The position numbers and the translations under genes were made by a program. A stretch of DNA of 64,000 nt from Sphagnum compactum (taxonomy: Eukaryota; Bryophyta; Sphagnopsida; Sphagnales). The notes beneath the pieces are model-generated. The model was given only the letters and a program-made list of their open reading frames with translations. It did no database searches and had not been told where the DNA came from. Shown here piece after piece: positions 46,920 to 60,999 of the stretch; position 1 is the first letter of the stretch, and every line of letters begins with the position of its first letter. The stretch spans positions 26,899,354 through 26,963,353 of the forward strand of contig OZ234494.1 in the NCBI GenBank assembly GCA_965153455.1, written 5' to 3'.

Positions 46920-49900
46920 GGTGAAAAAAGTAGGCCTAGTGTCCAAGAACAATGTGTGCATCACCACTCAGTGGAGAACAGGTGCCACCATCAGCTGCAT
47001 AGACCAATTGGCAATTTTTTCTAGATCTTGTACGGTCTGCTTATTTCTTTTGCAGCTGGAGAGTATGCTTTTGGACCATTGATTGATTGGTAGCTTTCTC
47101 TTGTGAGGAATGTGTAGGGTGTGACAGTCGGGCAGAGCTTTCATTCAAGTGAAATTCCTATGACCTTCAACTACTGGTATGCAGATTGTGAACAAAATTT
47201 TCCAAATTGCCCAAAACACTTTGGTGTACATCTTCACTAAATATCTGCACTCTATCATAAAGCCCTCCATTGTGGTCTTCACACGTTTTTAGGAACTCTC
47301 ATGTCATTGCAAAGGTATCTCTTTTTCCTAAAGAGACTAACATATTCACAGATATTACGAGCAATTGCTGAAACAAAGTGTTGGGTGTCAAGTGTGTCAA
47401 TGGGGCTTCTTGGAGCAAGAAATGGAATTACTTCTAATGGGTTACAAATCCTAAACCCTAGAACCTAAACTGCGTTTAGGGATGAATGAAAACAGGACAC
47501 ATTTGCATAGTCTTCTGAGGAGAGGATAGGCACTTCAATACTGAACAATTGAGTTTTCTTCTCTCTGAGTGCAGTAATGTGTACCAGTTGGACACAAATT
47601 CACTCATATCTGATTGATGATATGGGGTCGTGTATGTGTCTTAAAAATCTATAATAGATTATTTGGTTGGTAACTGCAATGAACTATGTACATGAGGAAA
47701 TGTGAAACAACAAATTCTCACATTAGGTTCGAACTCTTTTTTCTTCTAATGTGGTCATTGTCATTCTGTCTAGCACATGCAGAGCAGTGATCCTCTTTTC
47801 AATTTTCTGATATTGCATCATTGGCTAGTATCAGAAGAGGGATTTAGCATTAAATGGCAACAAGTTTTTAGAACTGCCTAAATAATTTCAGAGACTAGTT
47901 TTAAAGTACGCTACCAAACTAAAATCAGAATCCAAACATAGCCAAAAAAAAATCAAAAGATTTTGTTTTCAAAAGTTGGGGATTTTTTCAATAGAAAATG
48001 AAAATATTGTGACAGAATATTCCCTTTTTATTTTTATTTTTCTCATTTTGCCAATTTTTTGCAAACAAGAAAAAAAAAACACTGATGCAGAGACATAGAC
48101 GAATGTTTTCGTTTATTGGACCTGAAAAATATGATTTCCACAGATACAAACGACTGTTGTTGAGAAAATGGCCCTAATTCACCAGATGTTGAAAAATAAA
48201 ATTTTAATTGCCAGATTTCTACGACAGGTTCCAGGAGGGTAGCCAAATGTAAAAACATTATTAATTTCTTAAAACTTTCATATCTGTTCTAGACCCAAAT
48301 TTGGCTAAATCTTCTGTTTCACTGCATCACAAAATTATACATGTGTGTGTAATAAATAAAAACTGGAACCAAGTATGTAAAGTACACGAGTAAATGTCAA
48401 AACAACAAATACTCACATAAGGTTTGAACTCTTTTCTCTTCTGATGTGGTTAAATTGTCATTTTAGCTTTGCATGTGTGATTCATTGGGTTTGGATCTGT
48501 GAGACATCTCCAAGCATGGCTGAAACAAACAAGCAAGATAGACAGATAACTGGATGAGCAAGCTTGACTGACACTTTGATGAGCAAGATTGATTGAGAAT
48601 TGGATGAGCCAGAAAGACTTAGATACAACAAGACATATTTAAAGTCAATTCCTCAAGAATTATTATTTGGAATGACTCTGGAATTGTCATAGTGACGATC
48701 GACACAATACCCATCCTACATAAAACGAGTTCCAATGAAACATCGCCACTCGAATTTGCTCAATTTTCAGTCATGGTCCAACCATTGGGTGTGTGCCAAA
48801 GTCCTACATACTACACACAGAGGACTCGTGTTCCGCTGACCATGTGGTAATAAATTTTTGCAGGATCCCACTTTCCAACTGGACCTGTCACTTGATCAAT
48901 GTGCACACTTTGTTCTGACATGGTTTGGACATTTGGGTGTCAGTTCTTTACCTATTTTTGTTCTTATCATTTCCTGCTCCATACTTCATTCCTTGCAGAT
49001 AAAACCATAGTAAAGTGGATGGGAAGACCAACCCTACTTAATTAAAATTTAGTTCAAGTTTAGTTTAGTTTCAATTTTACTTTTTTCTCTTTTCGTTTTT
49101 TTTTCTTTTTTTTTCCTTTCTGGTTTTTGGGTGGTCTTTGATGAGACCCTGCCAACCTCTATAAAAAGACAGCACCCAAGAAAGGGAGAGAAAAACAAAC
49201 AAGGGGCAAGGACCAAAGTTCAGGCAAGCAAACAGGCCAAAACAGGCAGGCCACAAGGAGGCAAGGGAACCACTAACTATCAAAACCTCCACCAAATGAC
49301 ATGAAGCATATCGACTAAAGAAAGAGGAAGTAAACATGATAAAACTCCAAGCTTAGAAAAACCCTCCCCTGCAGTAACAGCTCGAGGCCAGCCCATCTCG
49401 AGATGGAGGCGGCTCACAGAGACTCTCTGTAAAGCCACTAACACTTTCTGTCCATAAAAGGACTGCAACACCGATAAAACAGTGTTTGAAAGTTTTTATA
49501 AATTTATTTGCTTACAACTTATTTACTGCAATTGCAGTTAGGTCTTGTCAACATAGTTGTCAAAGCTTTAATAATTCTTCTCTTAATTTATTTCACATTC
49601 ATGGATGTCCCTGGCCATTGTTGGCCTGCTCATGTTTTCTTTACATGTAATTCTTACAACAATTGAGTTATCAATTTTTCAACTATGAAAAAAACAAACA
49701 TGACTCTTCCATAAGGATGTATCTAGAAATGGCAACATTTCGATAAGCCAATAAGCTTTGAATTCAATTGTTGTTTACTATAAACATGGAAAGAAATGCC
49801 AATTTTGTTCTCATTTCATGGCACATCTGTGAACAACAAAACATATCACAAAAGTTGGAGAGGAAAAAAGAAGGTAATTGATAGAAGAAAACATCAGATA

Positions 49901-50010
49901 AACATATCACAAAATTGCAGGAAAAAAGAACTTAAAAACACATGGAAAACATCAGATACACATCACAAAATTGGAACAAAAAAAACGAACTCAACAAACA
50001 TTACAAACCG
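46920..50010 (+). repeat. Block E, copy 3 (most complete)
   Basis: Matches the whole inverted copy at 7,508-10,795 and, from 47,915 on, 33,025-35,312. It contains the ~480-bp AT-rich repeat (47,855-48,320), an open minus-strand frame at 49,077-49,337 shared with the other copies, and the end satellite (49,838-50,005). Its right edge is fused to the truncated G2 pseudogene within a few bases of 50,012. Confidence 0.75.
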
Positions 50011-50012
50011 GT

Positions 50013-50956
50013 CCTAAACTAGGACCTGATACCATGTCTATGTCTAATAAGTTAAGGAGGGTCATAGACGACATCCTTGTAATATTGTTTGGGATCAACC
50101 AACCACGAACTTTCTTGAAGAGTACAAGAATAGTAGCAAGTACTTACATTTTGCTAGGAATGAGTGATTCAACCAAGTTACCATGTACACATATCGACAT
50201 TGCAATAAAGGAGGATAATATGGCCAATGCTTTGACCCGTGGGCATAAGACGGTTGAAAATTCATGTTTGATGCAACTAAGAGAAACAGGGAAATTGGCT
50301 TCATTGGAAAGTAGTATCCTTCCTAATTATAAGCAACTTCGGTTTGTAGATGGTAGTTGTGGTATAGCAACACTTATAATTGGTGTCCAAGCAATAGGAT
50401 ATGTTACATCTATTGTTTATAGAGCAATTCGTCATTTGCCAGTGAGTCCTATAGAAGCCATAGGGTTTTCTCTTAGCATGTTGGTCATTGTTCATTCTCT
50501 TGTTCATAGTGTGCGAGTGATTTGTCAAAATCCTCTTGTCATATACTTGAACCATATACAAGAGAAAGAAATTTTAGACAAATGTGAGTCTACTCGATGG
50601 TCATATGTGGATGGCGTAACTTGTGAAAATGCGACGATGGTGGGAAGGGTGGTGGTTGGGAGCGTGGTGGTGACATTCACGATATTTGTTGAATGGCATG
50701 TGTTAAGAATAAGTTGGTTGGATGCCATCGGGCCCATTCTCTTTTTGCTTTCTCTTATCACCCAGTTATTAACACATATCATATTCCCAAAATTTTCGAT
50801 ATATCAAAATGGGAAATTTTGTTATTCTTTGGGGGTTTGGTGATTAGTTTTGGTGGGATAGTTGTATCCATTGTGGCCACCATACTAAATTGGCAGACCA
50901 ACAAGTTTGATAGTGGCACCCCTTCCATGATACACAACTTACCTTTCCTAGGTTAA
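50013..50956 (+). pseudogene. G2: 5'-truncated, frameshifted copy of the G family
   Basis: Homology begins at LGPDTMSMSNKLRR, corresponding to G1 residue 129, so the first ~128 residues, promoter and leader are gone and replaced by block E satellite. The frame follows G1 to LITQ near 50,766. It then diverges and shifts, the first frame ending in TGA near 50,843. The C-terminal part (SFGGIVVSIVATILNWQTNK to LPFLG) continues in another frame to the TAA at 50,956. Loss of the N-terminal spans plus the frameshift make it a pseudogene, although the block E junction supplies an in-frame ATG at about 50,034 (codon MSMSNK). Confidence 0.8.
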
Positions 50957-52190
50957 AAGTAATTTTCTTCATTTTAATGATGAATTTTTACATAATACTC
51001 ACAACATTGATACATCGTCAAATGTCGTTTTGGATGTGATATGAAATAAACAAGGTTTAAAAATTATTGTCATGTATTGTTATGTGAAACACTTCTTATT
51101 AAATACCTATGTTTGTACACATTTAATTTGTTGACTTCATATTGTTCAAATGTGAATTAAAAGCATTTCAATCATTTTGCATAGTTTTATGATAATATTA
51201 TATGAATTAATAACTTGTTTTCATGCTTCACATTGCATTTTAACCCTAAAGTACAAAAAAAAAAACTCCAACATATAATCTTCAATGTCTCTTAACACCT
51301 TCATAAAGAAGGTGAATTATCTTAATGTATTTTTCAATCAAGTTTTGAATGTCAATGATTGCACAATTATGTTTTCAACTTTACCCATCATTTGAATGAC
51401 ATTTGAAGTATTATGTGCATATTACAGATTGCCATGTTTCACGAAAAAAAACATGCATGTAAATGTAGTTCCAATAATGGAATTTTTTGTTTCAAGTTTG
51501 AACATACCATAAAAGGTAAACTCTACCTGCAATCGCTCTCTGAACATTCGGGAGTCCACCGAGACTCCAACTCCCCAAAGTGGGAGTTCCCTTGGGAATG
51601 TGAGGGTGCATTCCCTCACATTTTTTTTCACTCCAGGGCTTCTTCTTGGCCCACTACATTGCAACCCCTTCCTTTGGTCGCGAACCCAAGGCTACGGTTG
51701 CGACATTTATTATTCCAAAATTTCTCAAATTTTCTATTCAACTTAATATAAACCCAATAAAAAACACCGTGGTTTCAAAGTGAAATTTAAATAAAATTTG
51801 AATCTACTTTCTTCTATTTATGGCCAAAACAATCTATTTTTTATTTCATTCTAAATGAAGGACATTTAATTGTGTATTTTAACATGTTTTCACCCTCCAT
51901 GGTTCAATTCTTATGTTAGTTCTCATAAAAGGATGTCAACTTGGGTGAAATTCACAAGAACACATGAACTTAAACCCTTCAATTTAACATTGCAAACAAA
52001 ATGAATGATTATTTTTTTCCAATTGTTTCATGTACCCAAGGTGACACCCATCCAATGTTAGTTGATTATTTTTGACACATGTATGAGACAATATTTATGG
52101 TTTCATCCATTACACTATAGCAATATCCATAAAATATTCATTAACTCTGTTGTTTTCATTTTGTAGGAAGATAAGGTTTTAAAGGGTTGG
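50957..52190 (+). repeat. G 3' flank plus partial block D, copy after G2
   Basis: 50,957-51,532 matches the flank after G1, and 51,704-52,190 matches 23,275-23,770. Between them, 51,533-51,703 is a GC-richer stretch with no copy elsewhere, containing small inverted repeats such as GTGAGGGTGCATTCCCTCAC. After 52,190 most of block D is deleted and block A begins. Confidence 0.6.
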
Positions 52191-52678
52191 ATTGTTAAAT
52201 TACCTTCTAAACTAGATTACCTTAATTAACATCAAGCTTAATCAAGCTAGATTTAATCTTGGAGCTAAGCATTAACACATGACACAAGGACCAGGCTAAT
52301 ATGTTGAAAAGTCCATATTAAGGGTCCAATCATGCTAGTAGAAGTTGCATGCACCCATGCCTCGAAACTTATGTTTTTTTCAATTTTTTTTAAAGAATAT
52401 TTTTGAAATATTTTATACATCATTTTGCTTTTTTTAAATCTGAAAGATTTTTTAATATTATTATGTTAAATTTTATATTTTAAAATTCCAAAATTATCTT
52501 ATTTTAAAAAAACGACAATTTTGTTTTATGTGTTTTTTATTCATTAGATTGATTCCAAATTTTTTGGATATGTATACCAACATATTGGCAATAACATGGT
52601 ATAAAAATTTGTCCATTTTTAGTTTTTTTTTCACAATTTGAAACACACAAAATTAAATAATGCTTATTATTATTAATG
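52191..52678 (+). repeat. Block A, copy 4 (partial)
   Basis: Starts at AAATTACCTTCTAAACTAGA, matching 25,900 onward, so its first ~240 bp are missing. It has a single unit of the 22-bp repeat near 52,555. Confidence 0.6.
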
Positions 52679-55600
52679 CATTAGAAGAAAAGGCCAATAC
52701 ATTTACAACTACCTTCAATTATTTGGTTTTGCAATTAAATTTTTGCCTTTTGCAATTAATGTAACATCGTGAAGACATCAACTAAAATCAACTACAATTA
52801 GCTTATTACTAATCTACTACTAAACTTTTTTATATCTGTATATAGGTTGGATTTATCATTTAGAAATAGCTAGTTCAAGTCCATTAATCACAAGTGAAAT
52901 GATGTTTAATTGAAATCAACATATGTCTATATACATTATTACAATAATTATTTGATTTACGACTAAACTTCATATTCTTAATTAATTTATATTTCAAATT
53001 AGTATTAAAAATATTCATAGGATTTTTAATGTAACTATAGTCATTAATATGATTATTGTAATTATACTAATTTCATTACATTAAATCACTTATAATTTCA
53101 AATAAATCAAATATATTCCAACACAAATTATTATACGAAATATTTTATATTTTTTAATAACAATAAAATTGTTGCAACTAATTTATGATTATTATAAAAT
53201 TATAATAAGTTGTTTACTTATATATTAATTGTAATAGACACATAATTTATAATTCAGCTAAATTATTCATAATTTAATTTTAAATTTTTTTTTAAAATTA
53301 AAATATTCCCACTATTAATTGTGAGAGTTACATTTCAGTATACTAGAATATTTAATTATGTACTTACAATATATAATTGTTACCTACATCATATAATTTA
53401 AAAATATTTTATAGAAAATTTAAAATAGTTGTAATTGAATATTTTACTTATTATTTATCACTGCTTATTTTAAATGAATAAATATTAGTACAACATAAAT
53501 TTTCAGATTAATTGAAAATGATAGTTGTCAATCATAAAACATAATATTTTAATGATAATAATTAAATTTGGAATCCATAATTGAGAAATTATCATTGTGC
53601 TATAACTGAGATTTTTATTTCAAAATTTTATAATAATCTTAAAATAATAGGAATAGTTGATGTAATTTTTATATTTAAAAACAAAAATACACTAAATAAT
53701 TTAATGTATTACTGATTATTTACTTATTTACAGTAAATTTTTAATATCAAAATGTAAAATTGAATTTTAATAGTAGTTATTTTATGGTAACATAAAATCA
53801 TTGTAAAATCATTTTAATTTTTTCATTCATTTGTAAATTAGAATTACAGTATTTGCATAATTAACTTATAGTCAAACTTTATTGTAATAATCTATAATTT
53901 ATAATTTATAAATTTATTTAGTTAAGTCTTTGGAATAGTCATAATTTCATGAAAATAATTAATTTTATGACAATGACTATATGAATTCTCAAATAATAAA
54001 TTAAAATATTTAGTTCTTATAACTACTTGTCCGTAATATATCTTTTATAAATAGTTATAAATGGTTATATTTATGAATTGCAAGTTATACTAAATAATGA
54101 TTGTTACAAATTAGGTTTTTATATTATAAAATTTATATTTTTAAAGTAAAATAAATCAATTACGGTAGTTAATGTTACATTATTTTAAAATCATTGTAAA
54201 TACTTCAGATAAGAATTAATTATATTATATTCATAATTATTTTGTAATTGAGCATAATTATCGACAATTTGGAGTTCTCAACTTTAAATCTGAATTCAAA
54301 TTGTGGAACATTTATAATGTAGTTGAAAAAATTATTGTAATGATTGTAATGGTAGGATTTATTATAAAGTCATTTTATTTTTTATTTTTTTGAATTCTGT
54401 AGCTACTTATCTATGATAAATATTTTTATAGTAATATTACAGTAATTAAAAATATTTAATATATATTCAACGGATTATTGTATTTATAATTATTAATTAC
54501 CAATTGAAAAAGAAAACTACTTGACCGATAACAATTTTTACAATAATAAATGTAATTATGAATTAATTACAGTAGTTAGTTTAATAGTAGTTTTAAAATA
54601 AATATTATTTGTAGGAATTTATTTTTTAATTGGAATTATTAGTTCATTAGTTTTAATTTGAAAATAATTATTTACAATAATTATTTTTGAGTTAAATAAA
54701 TAAAAAATACATTAATTATATTATCTATAAATCAACCAGATTTTTAAAACTAAGGAAATAATTTAAAATATTTTAATTTTTTATTTATCTATTGTTACTT
54801 ATTAACAAGTCGGGAGTAACTTGATAGATAGTTAGTTAAATATTAAGAAGTTAGTAGTTATTTAAATAGTTGATAATGAATACTTAATAATTATAGTGTG
54901 TTGAATTTAATCATTATTATTTAATTCATTATGTAATTATCTGGTGAATTGTTTTTGAATTGTTTTAAAATCTTAAAATTAAAAACAAAAAGTATGAGGA
55001 GAATTTTGATGTTGTAACTTCCTTTGTGATGAAATTGCAACTTGAAAACTTATCCCATATTGTTTGTTCTTCATTCTTAGTTTGGACATTATATAAACAT
55101 GGGGTGTGGCCATCTAATTTCACAGTAAAAAAATGTATGCAAATGGGATGAGGCTATCAAGACGCTTAATCCAAAACAAAAAGAAATATTAAGCACAACT
55201 TTAAACTACCTACCTTTCAAACCTACTTATTTACTTATTTACTTAATTAAATAAGTGCTTAATTTGACCTACCCATCTAGGTTGAACTATGTAGGTACCT
55301 ACTTAAATACCTACTTATATGAGTAGGTATTTAGCTTAGGAAGGGAAAACTTACCTACCTACCATTTTACCTAAGTAGGTACGTAGGTATGTAGCCTAAG
55401 TTTGTAATCACCTACTTATGTATCTACTTAAGTGCCTACCAACATAATATTTGTATTTTGTATTAAATTCATTTAAAAGTGCCACGTGGCATATTTACAT
55501 TGGACCACATGTATAATATAAATAATCCAAGCATGTGAATTGAACATCCAAATTATATCAAAATAATAATAATATGTATTTTGAGTAATTAAATATTAGG

Positions 55601-55862
55601 ATACGCGGTAGCACATCATTTGGCATTAATAGTGACCAAAATTGTCGCATTTTAATCAGCTGTGACAATACGTATATAATAGAGTCAAAGGATGAACTTG
55701 TATTTGTTGACTTTTTTCTTTCATGCAATACCCTTTTGTTGTTTACGACTAATATTGCATGTGATTTGTTCAAGTCGACTAAAGAATTTTAGTCACAAAT
55801 GTCGTTTGCAACTAAAATTTAGTTGTAGAGACCAATCAAAAATAGATGTTTTTCTTCTAGTG
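52679..55862 (+). mobile_element. Non-autonomous CACTA-type transposon, both ends present (~3.2 kb)
   Basis: Left end CATTAGAAGAAAAG at 52,679, right end TTTTTCTTCTAGTG at 55,862, with the same internal order as 39,905-43,049. Subterminal TTGCAACTAAAATTTAGTTG is near 55,807. It is AT-rich and lacks a transposase. Changes in both termini relative to the 28 kb and 43 kb right ends suggest it can no longer move. Confidence 0.65.
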
Positions 55863-57140
55863 CTTCATGTCATAAAAAAATCTCTCACAAACACCCTATT
55901 CAAACAATTATTACACATAAATTGTTTTAAAAAAAAAACATGAACCAACATTCATTCAAACCAATGATAGATTAAATATGAAATGTTCCATGAAGTTCCC
56001 CAAAATATGAATTTCATGAATCACATGTATCACATACCACCCAATAATAAAACTCAAATATAATGGAATGGGTTTGCCCGCTTATGACAAGTTCCAAGTT
56101 CAAACGTAACAACATTTTATCAATATGGGAATGAAGTTCCCAAAAAATGAACTTTGATAGGTATTCAATTCACATAGTACATTCAATAAAGAAAAGGTCA
56201 ACCTTTTATCACAAGTTCAAATTAATAACAAATAAAATAAAGATCAAATATCCCAAAAATCTTATGGGGGAATCCAAAATACTGTTGGTTTAAGGTGTAG
56301 TTGCACTAACATGTACCATATAGCCCGTTCAATAGTGTTTTCTTTTTTAGTTTTTGGAGGGAAGGTAAATAGGTTGGTGTTTGAACATTTTAGCTTTCAA
56401 AAAACTTAAAATTATTAAACATATCTTGATTACGTTTGGACTTGAAAGAGGTATTGTGGACCTTCACTTGATGCACCCATCATGGTAATGATTGCTCAAA
56501 ATGGACAAAGAATGAGAGATGTGGTTTGGAAATAATGTTTTGTTTGGTGTGATAAATGTTTGGTTTGGCAAAGTAAGCGTTGGAGCTAAAGATCTATAGA
56601 CATAACTCAATTGCACTTGGAGTTGAAAGAAGATTGTAAAGCTTGAATTGATGTACTCATATTTTTTAATCACTCAAAACAAGTAAGAAATAAGAAATAT
56701 ATGAGATCTAAAAGTAAAAGGTTTAATGCATTGTTTTCAAGCATTTTGATTTTGGATATGTTCAATTGTCTTCCTAGTTCAAAAATATATTGTCGACCTC
56801 CACTTGATATACTCATAATCATGAAGATCACTTAAATAAGACAGAAAATGATGAATATGAATATGTGTTAGGTTATCAACTTGTGTTCAATGATGGATAT
56901 GTTTACCCTAGCATTGTTCATGATTGTCATGAAAAAGATATAACATTAATTGACAACAACTTTTTTTCTTAATGTCAAAACTGTAAAAAAAAATTACATG
57001 AACCATTCCAAAACTTCAAATGTGATGAAATTTCTGCCCCCCCACAAAATAATCTCTAAAAGAATTGGTGGTTTTTTAAAACCAAGAACTTATGATATAA
57101 TATGCCCTATTATTTCTTGAGATGATTTTTTTTTCAAATT
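55863..57140 (+). repeat. CACTA right flank (tail block), copy 4
   Basis: Most similar to copy 1 (15,972-17,268); both share details such as the T8 run before CAAATTT. It ends at the point where copy 1 has the 735-bp insertion. A minus-strand open frame (56,464-56,673) is not conserved. Confidence 0.65.
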
Positions 57141-57315
57141 TGGATTCAAAGACCTTCATTTAGTCTAAGCATGGGATATTTGTAATATTTAAAATAGTGG
57201 GAAATCCTACAATAGGTATAACATGAACTTGTACAAAAATAGCCTAAGCTCCTAGGACAACAAAAAAACCTATGACACACTATGCTAAGTGCCTCAAAGG
57301 CTCCCATCCAATGGG
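57141..57315 (+). repeat. Segment shared with 18,004-18,180
   Basis: Near-identical match including AAGCATGGGATATTTGTAAT and ACACTATGCTAAGTGCCTCA. At 57,315 it departs from the G1 upstream sequence, which resumes at about 61,000. The intervening 3.7 kb is thus inserted here or lost upstream of G1. Confidence 0.7.
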
Positions 57316-60300
57316 ACTTAGGTTAGGATGATAACTTGATTTCATGAGTGTAATGGCCCTAATATTTAGAGGTAAGAACATGTGAAGAACCATGATATGG
57401 TACTTTAATTTGCATAAATCACTCCTCCACCATCTTACCATTTCTCTACTATTACATCATCACAATTCTCTACCTCATGGATGTTTTTGGCTCATTTGGT
57501 TGGATCTTCACATAGAAACTTTTATTCTTAAACCTTGTCAAAGTTTCAGTTATATATATATATATATATATATGATGGGCCTATCAAAATGACTCATGAC
57601 CCAAAGAAAAAAGAATTTTGAAAGCACACATCTAATTGGTAGATTACTGGTCCAATGTCTCAACCTCATCTTTTTCAAGTTTATGCTTTTTACCATCCAT
57701 GGTGAGCATCAAGAAGAATGTAACATTAAATGGCAACCAATCTTTCGGACTTGTTCAAAAAAATAGCTTCTAGAGTTTTAGTTAAGTTCGGCAATTTGCA
57801 ATTGGGAATAGAAATGTGGCAAACTCAAATTTTGTTTCCTTTCTGACAACTTTTTTTCAAAAATAAGAATCTTGTGAGAAAATATACCTTTTTCTCAAAA
57901 AACATTTTCTGAGCAATACGAAATCTCACACAAAAGGAAACCCGGCCTCAAAATTTTATTAAAAAGTCCAAGTACCATTTGAAGGGGGACTGGTCTTTTT
58001 ACTATTGGAAAAATTTCGTCAAGAAACGAAATTAATTAAAAGTTAAAAAGTGACATTGAAGTGATTTTTGAAGTTTTCAACTGCAAAATTTGAAGGGAAT
58101 AATTACCAAATGATAGGTGTTTAGCCAAAAACGTAAAGGGATGATTAAAGTTTTATACTTCATACCTGGTTTATAGCCAGATTTGGCTAAATTTCCTAGG
58201 GTTGATTATCACTTTTTTCTACATCTTCCTATGGATGGATGACAGCCACTTTGGGTACAAGCAAAATTGGTGGGAACACGATACCAGTCCAAATAATGGG
58301 TGGATAAGGGACCTTCAAACTCACCTTGTTTTTGAGTTTTCTTCGTTCCTTCAAATGCCTCTTGCTTGCGTCACTAGTTGCTCAAGGAAATTAGAAAATG
58401 AGCAAGTATCTGCATCACTATAGGTTCTCTATCCTCAATGTAAAAAAATAAAAGCACCATCAATAATTTTGAGAAAAATAAGATTTCAAAAAAAAAATAG
58501 TAATTAGTAATTAAACAAGATTTTCAAACAAACTCAATCTCCCACTTTATTAAAGTGAACTTAGGATCCTAGTTGGAAGGTTTTAAGTTCAAGTTCACAT
58601 AATTAATTCAAAAACTTATTTCTTTCACCGACCTCCTTTCTCCACAACTTCTACTTGTCCAAAAGGAAGTTTACAAAATTAAAAAATTCATAAAATTAGT
58701 CCAAGTTTCATCCTGTATCTCCCCTCTTATCCCTAGTCTTATACCTAGTAAATGGTTATTCATAAAGTAAGAGAAACTGGGAACCAAAACTTGAAATAAG
58801 GGGTTAGATTTAAAAGTTGATGGGTTACAAAATATGGGATAAACTTAAGTTAAGACACATAGTAATTAAATTTCAATTTAAATTAAATCTTGACTAAATT
58901 AACTATGGTTGAATTAGCTTTAGTTAAATTAATTAGGGCTAAACTAATCATAAAGTTAAACTAATTATAACTCAATTAATTTTGTTTAAACTAACTGTGT
59001 TTAAATTAATTATGATTAAATTATTTTTAATTAATTTAACAATAGTTAAATTAATTTTGCTAAAATAACCATGGTATGGTGTCAAATTGCATTTGGAATA
59101 TGTTTGATGAAAATTTAACCTAATGAATGAAGGGCTACACATGATGAAGATGGGATAAAGTGTTAAAACTTTCATTGGTTGGTGATCATGTGAAGCATGA
59201 GGGTTTAGTTGAACTTATCTATAATGTCAATGTTTTCTTTGTATTATATTGTGTTTATTGTTTGTTGCATGTGATTTTCTTTGTTTGTCCTTTTTCAAGG
59301 AGTTTGTAATGATGTATGTTAGTGCTACTTTATGTATTTGTTGGTTTATACTTCATGAAGTAAATCTTCAACCTTTGGGTGTGTGTTGTTTGTTGAATGA
59401 AATTTATAATGTGAAGGTTACCAAGGTGCAACAAAGAGGATTTAAGCAAAAAAAACTTGTTTATTGGGGTTCGAGTTTTGGAAACCTGAGCACATTTCTT
59501 TTGAAGTTTCAACAATTCAAAGTTTTTCTTTGTGTAGGAGGATGATGGCAAAACCTTATGTGTAGGTTTGAAGTTCTCAAAAATTCCTTTAATGTGTATT
59601 GAAGATTAGGTTGGACATAATAAGCTAGTTAGATGTTTTTAAAATAGAGGCACATTTGGAAATGTTGGATGTCTTTATGGAGTTTGAAAGTTAACTTAAA
59701 TTTGTTTCACAACCTAAAGATTTCTATATTTAAGAATATTCTGATTTTTGTTTTTTGTGATTTGGTAATGAAGAGGAAATAAGATTTATTAGTTTGGGAA
59801 CTTCAAGAGTTGCATAGCTTGAATGTGGGGAACTTGAATTTTTCTAAGAGCGAATTTTATATTGCAAAACTTTATATGAAAGTTTTTTTTTCGCTTGTTT
59901 GAACTTCTTCGGAAAAGTGAAGATTGGGGTTTTACAATTTTTTTACCAAAATGCTTGGCAAGAACAATTAAGATCTAGTGGGATTTATGGGAGCCTATGC
60001 AAATGGGAAAAGTACGATGTTTTATTTTTGGTGGAATATAATAAGGGAACCTTGTTGTATGAAACCAAAATTGAATGTGGAAAGGATTGTTTTGTTGTGA
60101 AACAATTATGATAGGCCATGATAGCTTGTGAGACAAAGGTCAAAATCTCCTAATGCAAAATGTATGTTAGACTTGAGTTATATAAGAAAGTGTAACCAAA
60201 AGAAGGGTGTAGAAAGAAGAATCTCTTGTGTAGGACTAACTCATAGTAGAAATACAACTCTTGGAAATCTAAACACCACCAATTCCAACAAATTACATTA

Positions 60301-60999
60301 CCAAGGCTAGAGACCCGATGCTACCAGAAATTCTGTTGGCGTTACTGAACTGTTGGAACAAAGTTCAATGTTATATGTGTCAATTGCTAACTAATACACA
60401 CATGGTGATTTGCTCCCTAACTTGTCATAATGGCAACAAACAGTTTGGACCACGTACAAAACCGTATCAAAAGTCTAAAATCTATTGAGGTATAGTTTGA
60501 GGTCAGAACCCTCAATATTTATGATTTAAAATATAGGGGATAATTATAAGATTTTGTTGTTCGTGTTGATACAATAAGCTCCAACCCAGTGGCTGCAGAG
60601 TAAGCAATTCCTCCAGATTTGAATGATGGACAAAATTTCCTCCTTGCTTCATGTTCTTTGGACAAAGGATGTCTACCTGCATTGCACTTTTGGTATCCCT
60701 TCTCTTGCCTTCTTTTCCACTCCAAAGGTAAAAGCACCTGAGGACCAAGAGCTTTGTCTTAATTTCAAAGCCATTTCCAGACCCAGAACTTTTTGTGGTT
60801 CCAAAAGCTTGACTACTGAAACTTCCCCAGCCATTTTCTCTCTTGAAAAACACCTATCTCATAAATTTCAGGAAATTCCCTGGTTCCCCAGACAGTTTCT
60901 GTCCAGGATTTTTGCAGATGCCATACAATTTCGCAGTCCCGCTGGGAGAATGTCATATCTATGGTGGGGAAATAGTTTCCTGTACAATTAGTAGGCAAC
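57316..60999. other. 3.7-kb single-copy region, no gene recognised
   Basis: Contains a (TA)12 run at 57,551-57,575 and a diverged relative of the ~480-bp repeat at 57,720-58,200, which ends in TAGCCAGATTTGGCTAAA. It also has a degenerate ~15-16 bp TTAAATTAATTATGA array at about 58,860-59,070. Open frames at 59,249-59,545 and 60,623-60,991 have no motif I recognise and overlap frames on the other strand. Much of this is probably decayed transposon DNA. Confidence 0.4.

Noticed and set aside
39905-57140. LTR retrotransposon interpretation of the long repeats
   Set aside because: No paired LTRs with TG...CA ends, no primer-binding site and no reverse transcriptase or integrase motif are visible. 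The ends fit CACTA-type DNA transposons better.
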